Origin: Enoplolaimus lenunculus
Taxonomy: Eukaryota > Nematoda > Enoplea > Enoplida > Thoracostomopsidae
NCBI GenBank assembly: GCA_030248215.1
Contig: JASANG010003008.1
Location: 62,001-126,000 of the forward strand
Direction of reading: 5' to 3'
DNA: 64,000 bases
A program made the position numbers and the translations under genes. Below, in pieces: positions 48,601-59,800 of this stretch (within the stretch, counting starts at the first letter, position 1; each line of letters starts with the position of its first letter). The notes below the pieces were generated by a model. It saw only the letters and a program-made list of their open reading frames with translations. It was not told the origin of the DNA and did not search any database.

Positions 48601-50834
48601 TCTATCGGAAGTGTTTGTCGGAAAGGCTTTTTAAGAAGTTCACGAGTCCGTCATTACAGTTATGGTTAGATGAAGTTTCACGGGCTAATTTTAGTGTCTG
48701 CCCTATAATTTGGTGAAACAGCACCATTCATAGGCTTTCAAAAAATCATTCTGCTGTAAAGGTTAATTTTGGTTCACTCATGTGCATTACTTTGTGTCAA
48801 ATTCAGTTGAAACCGGTATTAACTCTTTCTCAAATGAATATTTTCAATTTCATATGAGATGCACTTTCAAGGTAAAATTCGATCCCCAGTCTGTCGGGTG
48901 GGAGGCGTTTACGATGACCACTCAGCTATAGGAGCTTGACACTCGAGCCCGAGGGGGCTCTCACGTCTTGTAGACATTTTGCATTGCACATATGTGTAAG
49001 AATTGTTAAACAATGCTCACAGTGTCTGTGTTGATCATATATTACTTGTATTTAGTTGCTCATAGTATACTTTATGAGTTAAAGGGTTAATAAACTATAT
49101 TCATTGTATTCATTCGATACAAAAGCCAACTGAAACTATTCCCCAACTGCGTATGTAAATTTGTTTGACATATTTGAATATGAAAGATGCGTATCTTGGA
49201 CACTGTTTATGTACCTATCACTGGCATATCCAAGGTGGGCCCGCATTCCACGAACAGGGATTAAAACAAAAATGTTGCATTTATAAGAATTTGTGCTAAA
49301 CTGCGTTTGGTTTATCGCTCACTTCACTCGGGAACATTTACACTATCGCACAGGGCCCTGGCAAAAATTAAAAAATGTTCAAATCCAATTAGAACAAAAC
49401 AAGCTTTTGCTACAAAAGATGCCGTTTTGCCAACTGAATTATTTACTAAGCAACTTGAAATACGTCTACAGCACAGTCACATTCATGTGCGCTTTTTAGC
49501 AGTAGCATTTAAGATTTTGCTGTCAATAGTAAAAAATGCGTTTTACGGAAGTTTAAGTATTGTCATACACTGCAAATAAATGGTGAGTCAAATTGACTCT
49601 CTCCGAAATAGGCTTTTCCGGACTACACAAACTGAGTCAAAATTCCACTCCGCCAGAGTGAAATTAGACTCTGAGTCGAATTTGACTACGTTTGTGCAGT
49701 CCGGAAAAGCCTATTACGGAGAGAGTCAATTTGACTCATCGTTTTTTGCAGTGTACAAAATTATGTTTAGACAAACCTCATCACTTAAACAACGAGGAAG
49801 TAAACTCAAAGAATGGTAAAATCTGTTAATTAATTCATGTGACCTTTTAAAATTCAAAAATTCATTAAAAACCAAACGATTTCATTACATGTAAAGTAAA
49901 ACCGATAAATATTCAGAAAGTAGGTTAATGTACCGTAGGCATTAAGACCCACGGAAAATACCGCTCCAGCACCCATAATTATACATCAGTTTAAAGAAAA
50001 GTAACCCCGTCATCAGATGATTACTGGTGATAGAACCAGTAAAGTTGTGTGCTGACTGGCCAGACAACTATAACATTTTCCTCAATAACCTAATCGCTAT
50101 CCAGTCAGGCACTGAATGTTGAATATCAACCACAGACTTACAAATGAAAACTTTCCCCAAAGTTTGGATTGAGATTTTTTGAAACAACTCTTGTTTTGGC
50201 GACTTTGTTTTCGGTATCAAATTTGAATCCAGGAACCAATTCAACGATTACGAACGGATCGCTCAATCCTGAAAATACAAATACATTTAAATGGTTCGAT
50301 AGCTTGAAACCACCCATCCATTCTAAAAAACATTAATCACTTCTCACGTTTTAGGAAACCATGAGCAAGTCGGCAAGACTGTGTAAGCGATATAATACGC
50401 AATGTGCTGTAATAAATTTTACGAGTGCAATAAAATCTTCATAAGAAGTTGGAGCACCCCTACGGGATCGAGCGTCAAGCTCCTATAACTGTGAGTAAGT
50501 GATGATGGTAAAACGCGTTTCACCGTAGAGTCTAAGGTTTTGGAAATCGCTAACAATTATTCAATCAGCCAATGACTCTACTTTGTAAAGAGAATTTGGA
50601 ATTGCACTGAGCCGCGAATACCCGGCCCCGCCGTGGGTGCGCTTCGTCTGTGGTTTGTTGCTTGTTAATATTCAATCTTTCGATATTTTTCTTCCAGTTA
50701 AACTCACCGTTGGAATCGAGTGGAATGATATTTCGAGCACTGACAACTATAACAAAAGCAATGGTAACTTGTTAGACTGATGGTAACTCGAAGTACACAA
50801 CTAATTATTAGTTATAGTATTTCTGGAATAATAG

Positions 50835-50871
<37 letters not shown>

Positions 50872-53800
50872 AAAATAATGATAATAATACTGATATGCTC
50901 CTTTTTACCACAAACTTAGTTTACTTTTTCTGTACCACTGCATATATTTCAATTTTATAGACGCCTTTAATATAATTGATTGGCTTGAAAAAGTAATCTT
51001 TAATGGTTTCTAAACATTGTTTAAATGAAAAAAATTAAATTTGTAGAACAAGTATTCTAATTTGCTTGTTACTTTAAACCAGGTACCACTTAAATCTCTG
51101 GTTTGATAACGGTTGTGTTGCTTACTACTCCTGTTGAACTTTGCCGACACCAAACTTGACTGACTTTTATCACAACGCGTTTGAACGACCGTTCGTATGT
51201 CAATCAAAAACGGCAACAATTTTTGCTAAACCAAAAACTAAACTCACTGTCTAAATTAACCACAGAACTATGTGCGTTGAAATATCCGCGAACATTCAAC
51301 ACTCCGTATTCCGTATCTTGTTTGGCTTCCTGAAATTGATTGCTAAACATAGAAAGCATAAACTTTTGTTGAAAACCAAAAAATAGTAAACCAGCTTATT
51401 TTGGTTGCGTACAACAAGCTTAACCAACATTGCTAAGTTTACTTAAAACAGACCTCAGCATCCAAATATTATCAATATGAAAATGTCGAAAAACAAAGTA
51501 AGATTTATATTTAACTAATCGAAAATCCCACAACAATCTGCATGAAAATTTCGTATTTAAAAATTCGTATCTGTCTGCTATAATCATCTGTAGGTCACTC
51601 CTTGTTCTTCAGTATCATATCATATTCAGCGAATTGTCTGCGAATATCATAAGATATATTTTCAAATGTCTGCTAATTTAATGTGACATACCCAAATTGT
51701 CCTGTTGAGAGCGGTGGTTTGTAAGTTAGCGTCATACCACATCAGATATGTCAGTTGACACGATATGGCAGCCCTAATTTTAATGTTGACGTCTAATCAA
51801 CATGGAAGAAACCGTGACCCGCCTACACCGGTTATAACGTGAATCCCGCATAAGTATGTGCGGCATTCCAGCTTTAATTATAAAAATAAACAGTTTCAAC
51901 TGTTGTTCTATATTTGTAAAATTTTCAATTGGCTCTTTTTAATAAAAATCTCTGCTATATGATATAAAAATTGTTTTTTAATCTGACAAAACTTTGAAAG
52001 CACACAGTAAAATGTATCTGAAGCGTTGACAAACCTGTTCATGGTACAGAATTTTGTAGTATTCGGTAATCAGTTCGTGGGTGGTCATTTTGTTTAGATA
52101 TAAATGTGTCTTAGTTTCCTGAAAGTACAAATAAAAAAAGTAATCGCGATGCAGCCTAAACAACTTGCTGACAGTATGGCAGTTAAAGATAACCATATCT
52201 AAGCACAACTTTGTACTTAAGTACGTGCTAAGTAATTACTTTACCATTTTGTCGTTTTAAAAGCGTACTTAAATTAAGTAAATACTTAAGTTGCTGACAA
52301 AATAAGATATATTATAGATGATTCGTTCAGTAATACTAACCTTGATCTATTTGAAATTGCACACTCATGATGCCCCCTTAATATAAAGCAAAATTATTTC
52401 TTATGACAATGGCAGACAACTGGCGTTCTTTGTTTTTGCTCTAACATTTAAGCAAAATCTTAAGTCAGCGACGTAAGTAATCACTTAAGTATAAACTAAC
52501 TAAATACTCAAGTAACATTTATACGCCCTTGTACAGGTTTGAGCCTAACCGTACGCCTCAGTCTAAACCCAAGCCTAAATGCTAAAATGGAATATTTCGA
52601 AAACTGTGCGAGGGAAAGTGTACAAAAGCCGACAAGTCTCTTTGTTTGGCATATTTAATCACAGAAATATGAGAAAGCATACAGATATTATCAGTTCGTT
52701 ACATTACAAGCATTCCTTTTAAATGCTTGGCGTATTCTATTTACTTTATACGGAGCTAAATTTCGAAGATGTTCCAAACTTGGGCCTTTGCCATCCGCAT
52801 GATAGAATTCCATCAAAACATCGACTGCCTCGTCGAGTTTTCGATAAAACACTGGCTCGCACTGAAAATGTTATCAATTGATTAAAGTTGTAAAAATATA
52901 TGGTCCATGCAAAGAACAAGGACGAAATGTTTTTCTGCCGGACTGCAATAAAATAAGCTTAAGCTTTACACTAATTTTCTTTGTTTAGGCTTAGGCTTAA
53001 GCTTAGGTATCAGCTAAGTTTTATGCTTAGGCTTCGGCTGAGCAATATGCTTATACTACTGTTAGCTCTGTTTCATATTTGGTTAAAAAAATGCTACGTA
53101 ATTCAGAAGCATTTCTTGCAAACAGCAGAACTCTGTTTTGTTTTTTCTAGTTCAAGGCTGATTTTCCTAAAACATTTTCAGATTTAGAGTTATTGTCTAA
53201 AAAATTGCTTCTACCGATTGCCGCAAATATCTTGCAGGTACCCTGCCGACTATAATTTAGCAGTGGCATTAAATTACAGTCGTATTTTAATTATCATAAG
53301 CTACTTAGGATTAATGCAACTCAAAGTTACATTGATGATCCATTGGCATCTTTAAAGCGTGTATGAGACCAGAACCTAAAACGAGAAGTAATAACTAGCT
53401 AAGCTTCAGCGGCGTACGGAGAAATTTGGATTTGTCGGGCGCGTTCTCCTGGTCCGTGTCTTGGGTTTCCACCTATAAGATAACTTAGAACCCTTTAGCA
53501 ATGACGGTGGATTAGTGGGGCGTTCTGCTAGGTTCGCGGCTTGGATTTTCACCTAAAAGTTAACTTAGAACCGTTAAGTAATGACGCATCTAAGTTTATG
53601 GTGGGATATATGAGGTTGACCACGCTTTCCTAGTTGGCTGTGAGACCAATTTCAATATTCAGTGTAGACCCGCAAAATTTTTGGCGGGCTGGGTGACTGA
53701 ATCAAGCTAAAGTTGTTCACCTCGTAAGCACGACTTGGAAAATATCGCGAGCGAAAAGCTAAACACTATTGGCTTTAAGTCTACTATAAATTCGCGAGCG

Positions 53801-56800
53801 AAACGAACGTGAAGCTATACCTTGTTTCAGTATTAAATCCCTCTGTAACAGTCTCACGACGTTTCTTTATTCATAAACTGCGGGATCTAATCCATCAAAC
53901 CGAAACCCCAACGCCACAATCTAGCACTTGTGTACCTGTTAACCTTTGCACAATTTTTATTACCGTTTTTAGTTTAGAGCTGGTCAGGTTGACGAATTTG
54001 ACTTTGATGCGTTTCTTTGATCAGTGCCGCGTGCAAAATGTTTATGAAAATGAAACAGTGAAAACTTGGAGAGTAAGCAGCAGGTGTAAGTATTATATCA
54101 AATGAAAATTTTGAAGTAAATACTGAGTCCGATACGCGGAACTGCCCCCTCTCGGTATGATGCCCGTGCTAAACTATAAGCTAAAGTTAGCCACGAAGAA
54201 ACCATTGAGCATAATACTGTCCAGGCATAAACTTACGTCTTCAGTTTCATCTGCTGATTTGCGAATTTCTTGCAGAACAACATCAAATTGCGCAATTAAC
54301 ATGCGGCTAAAATTTCGATTTAGCAGCCATTTGTGGTAATTCACCAAACGAGCATCTAAGGCTTTGATCAGTGGTTGAATTGCCTAAAAACGTAAATTAT
54401 TGCATTTGGTTTCTACAAAGCGGTGTGATTGTTCACGGTGCAGCTTGTGTATGTGCAGAGTGTATAATGTTAAGACACATACATATTCGTACACATATAA
54501 CACCAGAGGAAATTATATCGGCCGCGTGGTATAATCGGTAGCGCGTTTGACTGGAGAGCGAGGGGTTCGAGGTTCGATCCCCGGCGTGGCCATATGTTTC
54601 AGAGAAATTTAGGGGAAAACACGTATATTCGCGTACTCCAAGGAAGGGGGTCGTCCCCACCGTGCAGTTCGGACAAGCGGTATTGACATTAATTATTTCA
54701 AAAATCTGTTTGATACTACACATACCACTACTATTACTGCGAACAACGCTGTATAAAAATTGATGTTAATAATTAAAAGATCAGTAGATGTCATGCGAAA
54801 CACAATTATACATGCAAAAATTTTCAAAATCGAACCCAAATATGCAGTTGCAATTTTCAAGTATGTTTCGAAACACCTACACAATCAGCCGATCGCTTCT
54901 GATTTCGGCAGCAATTCAAGACCGCAACTTGGGGAGGTTACGCTTAGGAGCACTGCCAGCCCCACCTGTACGGGCATCCTTGCCTCACCGGAGACTGAAA
55001 TTTTTTGTACCAAATAATAGCCAATAGGTTACCTGGCTTGTTTGGCATGCTGCTGGAGACCACGCGAGGTGAAATACATGTTTCTTTAGTTCGTCTCTGC
55101 GCTGAAATTAATCATCACACTTGTTCAATGAGGAACACAGGTTCAGCTGAGATTATTAATATTTTTAAAAGGTAAATTCCGACATTAATCGTGACAAAAC
55201 GCGGGGTATACGGGCTGAATGTAAGATAACCGCACCTCTTTACATCGATCATTCCGACACTTATAATATTTAGCTGCAAATATTTTAATACGATTGTATT
55301 TTTTGAAGCTGTCTCTTCTATAAACCCAATTCGAATGAATAGTACGTTGTGTATTTATTGAAACTAGTATCATTTTTGTACATAAATGGCAATAATTTAG
55401 GTGACGTTTGATACTACCGGCAGGCACACTTTGGCCCCGATCATCAACCTCGGGCGCCGTGCGGTGCCATCGTGCAGTTCGGCACTGTATTTTACAACGC
55501 ACATTTATAGCAGCATGGTACAAGCTTTCAATTTGTAAACAAATTTTTTGATGCGGGTCGCCGGCCAACGCCGTCCGGCGACGGACGGCATCGCACGACC
55601 AGTATAGCGCCACCGTAAGAGTGATGCTATATTTTTTAATGATATTTGGTGCTATTAGCTGGTATCGAGCGCATTGGCAGATTAAGGGCACAAATTTATG
55701 ACGAACGGCACCGCAGTGGTACAATGTGTAAAAATAATCTCGCGAGCAAAACGAGCGATAAACAAAACACAATTCAGTATTTAAATTATAATACAAAGTT
55801 TCGGGTTTTTTGTGATGTATACGAACGACAAAAAACCTGTAACGCCATACCCTGTCAACTAGGCACTTTAACGCCCGTTCAGTATCGGCAGCAATGGATT
55901 TTTCAGCTCGTTCTATAATTCCAACGAGTAATTTCATTTGTTTGACGGCTTCACCGTCTCCCTGAAACTCAGTCCAAATAGCGTTAATTTCGACTATTAT
56001 TCGTCAGTTAGAATTTTAGACTTTAGACTCTTCTAAATAAAAAAATAAAGTCAAATCTATATTTACTAAATTAAGCCTGTTGAGCCAGTGAATCAATATA
56101 AGCATAATCCTAACCGTAATACTAAGACTAGGCCTAAGCCTAAGCACAGTGATCGGCAACAAAATGTCGGGTCGATGAAGTTTCAGATTAAAAGGTGTCG
56201 GTCGACGAGTTGCAGTCGACGAATTGTCGTGATACCACCATCGAATCAAAGGTAATTTACCCGTTTAAGTTTCAATTTAGACTGCAAGTCTTCGAAATTC
56301 ATTACAGCAGGAATTTCTTTGACCAATTTGCGTATATGTTCTGCGTTGTTCACAACCGAACACAGCTAAAAATAACATATTTTTGTAGTTTTTAATACCA
56401 TAAACCAACATAGAACATCGACTAAGCAGGGTCGGTGACAGGTAACCAGCTTGCCTCCGTAAAATTTTTCACAGTTAAATTTTTAGAACAAAACTGAAAT
56501 GATGCTAACTTGAATAACATCAACCCTCCGACGAAAAATCCTGGCACCGCCAATCAGAAAAAAACACACCGAATTCGTATAAGCTTAGCTCGGTTCATAT
56601 ATCAACAGAACTTTGCTGAAACAGGCCAATTTGAAAAATTTACCCCCGAATTCAAACTTGAATGTTCTGTATCAAAGATATAAACTTTTGCTAGATTTTA
56701 GAACAATTTTGCAGAAATGAAATAATTTCTTAAACTTAATTGAAAAACCGTTTGCTATTGCTTGTGTTACATCTAACATTTTTTGAGTAACGCTTATTTT

Positions 56801-59800
56801 TTTGGCTGTCGTCACATTTAGAAGATAGCAAAGAACAAGCACAATGTCAGCAGCGCAGTTTGTTGCGAAGTACTGTAGTCACCGGAATAAGAGGGTGGGT
56901 AATAAGGGTTGCGCTATAGTCGCTACGCGCCGCCGGGCGCTTCCGCACGGCGTTGTAACTTTTTACTAAAAGTTACTGCACGTCGATGCGCGCCGGTGTG
57001 CACCAGCGTCCGGCGGTGCGTGACGGCGTTTGCCTTTGTAAAATATTGCGCAACCCTAAGAGATCGAGGTCGCTATTTTAAGTATAACTGAATACGAATC
57101 TATTTGTTTAACTTAGAATTCTTAAATTGTTAGAGTCCAAAATTACGTATGAGTAAATAAACGTCAATTATCCAGTCAGATTGCGTAAATGCTTTCTGGA
57201 CCAAATTAAGTTCAGTACAAAATTTGATTCAATACTCAAAGTAATAATGATAACTATGTTTGTAGTAGCATATTCAACGACTAAACGCATCCTCCGAAAA
57301 GGAATGAATTTAAGCGATAGAACAAGGCTGGCCGCTGGCATAAAATTTAACGGTGTGCGGACAAAATAACTGGATATCAATTGAAAATAAATATCAGTCT
57401 CAACGTTCTTATTCGGATCACTACAGTAAAAACACAGCACCAAGGTTGTAGCCAGGACGGTTTTTAGGAGTAAAACTCTCGTTGCGATTTTTGTCCAATG
57501 ATTTTCAAGAGTTTTTCAGAGTTAATATCACAACAAACCTTTTCACAAGTTTTGGGTACGCTCCTGCACAAGACAATCCACAAACTATTTAATCCTAAGT
57601 ATTAACAGCAGGAGTGGGTGATCACTCTTTAACAAGAGTGTGCAATTGCCGAAATTTGTGTGGTACAAAAAATACACAGCCGGACGTTGCGCTTTTGGCC
57701 GACCATTAAATTAAACTATAAGCAGATCATTTTCGATGGCGTATACATAAAGTGCCATCGTTCGAACAAGTTGTACCCATATAAATAGCGGGTGAAGGTA
57801 TGCAAAAACGCAATGCGTTCCTGGTACGTTCTTTCCTACACAAAATGTAGCCATTTGCACACTCTTATGTAACATAAGCGATCAGTCACTGAAGGTTCAG
57901 CTAACTTTACTAGCAAATAGTTTTAAACTGAGAAAAGTTCATATTTTGTCAAAATTTCCAATTACTTGATCAATCTGATTTGAAGTGAAATGACTGTGAT
58001 CATCAAATATTCCCGTTGATCCGAGTTGAGAAAACAAAATCGAGGTATAATGCAGCGAAATAGATGTCAGATCCTGAAATTACAAAGTATATACAACACA
58101 AAACAAAAAACTACACGTATAGTAGACACATCTCAACCAGCGTAACAACTATCAACACTATGAGCTACCTAATTTGCTTCAAAATAAGGCATTAGATTTT
58201 CGCATAGAATGCTTCTTGGTGTATAACATTCATCCAGATTTGAGCAAGGAAAGTTATACTAAAAACTTACAAGCTATGGGTATATACTTTAAACGAAGGC
58301 CGGCGACGTCAATCACCTGTACGGTATCGTCCGTCACCATCCGTCACCCATACGGCGACCTCTGTCACCGTTAGCCGCGGCGCGGTATCGTATGCGAACT
58401 ATTCAGGTATGATAATGTATGGTGGCAAACGATGACGGACGACGCCGTACGAATGATCCACTGGAATCACCATTTACAGCATTAAAGGGGCTAAACGTAG
58501 AAACATTGGTGCATAACCGAAAAATGTTTGTGATTGACGTAAATTTAAAATTTATTAAAGTAAAAATTTGCTAGTCTCGTACACTATCCCACAAGTGCCA
58601 TCTTACGCATAAGCCCAAACATCACCCCCCGGCCTGACAATATAACTGTACGCCTATGCTAAGGCAAAATCTGACAATTTCGAAAACTGTGTGGCGGAAA
58701 GTGTACAACGGCACACCTTTGGATTAGACTGATGCTTAGGATTAAATAAAGATTAGGCTTAACTCACGGTACACAGAACCACTGAGCGATAAGTTTGCAT
58801 GGCTGTGTACCTTAATGATTAAAGAAGCGGACCGGGGTCGAGCCCCACCGCATCCGCAGCAAAATTTTCGTGAAGGGTTCTATATGGTACTGCTTATATC
58901 TTAGAATTAAACTAAAGCATAGACATAGGCTTAACCTTATAAGGGCCGTGCACAAGTGCCCAATGAGGTTTCCGTTGACAAAGTAAAATATAAATTTGAG
59001 TGCTCAGCAATTAATTTTCCCTTGTTAACGTCAAATTCAGCAGACGAATCTGTAACTGCACCGAAATTAACCGCACGGCGTATGTATACTTTACCGATAT
59101 GTGTCTGTGTTACATGTGCAATTTCTCAACGGTTCAATGCGTTCGTTGGTGTAATTTGAACCCGCAAATTGCGTGTTTTGCGTCACAATTTCAGTATAAA
59201 AACATTGATTAAAGTGACCTGAAGTCTCTACAAACACTTACATTCACCAGTTTATCAGTATACTCGTATCTTTTCAGCACATCGGGCAAACTGAGCTGAG
59301 ACCAAAAACCGAGAATCTGTAACGTTTTCAGTTGAAAGTATATGCTGTTATATCAACGTCAGATTGAAACAAATGGTGCAATTTCAGTCAGTTCAGCGAT
59401 TCGGCCTATGTAACTTTAAGGGATGTCCAGGTTTCTGGTGGGTCTATAAAAGAGTAGGTTTAGATTCTAGATTACATTTTTCGCTTTGGCTTTGGCTTAG
59501 GAACACATTTTTGCAACGCTTAGGCTTAGACTTAGAAATACGATTAATCATGTAACATCGTCTATTTATAGTTTAATTACTTTTTGGCATGTTTTTATAA
59601 AGGTTTACATTCGATAGCTGAAGCATTCTGTCCAATATATAACAAGGTCGTAACAGTAGTATAAGCATATTAGTAAGCCTAATTTTAAGCCTAAGCATAA
59701 GATTGAGCTTTTACACAAGCCTAAGAGTCTGCATAACCTAATCAGCAAATTATTCTAAAGCTTAAGCTTAGCCTTGATAAACATTTTGAACTTCAGCCTA

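Larger units (their letters stand above)
47989..51329 (-). other. UNC13 C2B domain exons
   Basis: Exons 51248-51329, 50708-50746, 50142-50268 and 47989-48242 encode a C2 domain from GVLNVRGYF through IVSARNIIPLDSNGLSDPF, KTRVVSKNLNPNFGESFHF and MDYDFLMANDYAGEAFLRLS. A Ser-rich insert (ATHSSSSSVKSHHGS) lies between the penultimate strand and FALTLIHSDMP. Asp residues in the DSNGLSD and DYD..ND loops are the positions that bind calcium in active C2 domains. Exon 50708-50746 is only 39 bases. Confidence 0.88.

Noticed and set aside
58799-58870. Second tRNA-like sequence
   Set aside because: Only a B-box-like GGGGTCGAGCCCC is convincing; no acceptor stem pairing could be drawn.
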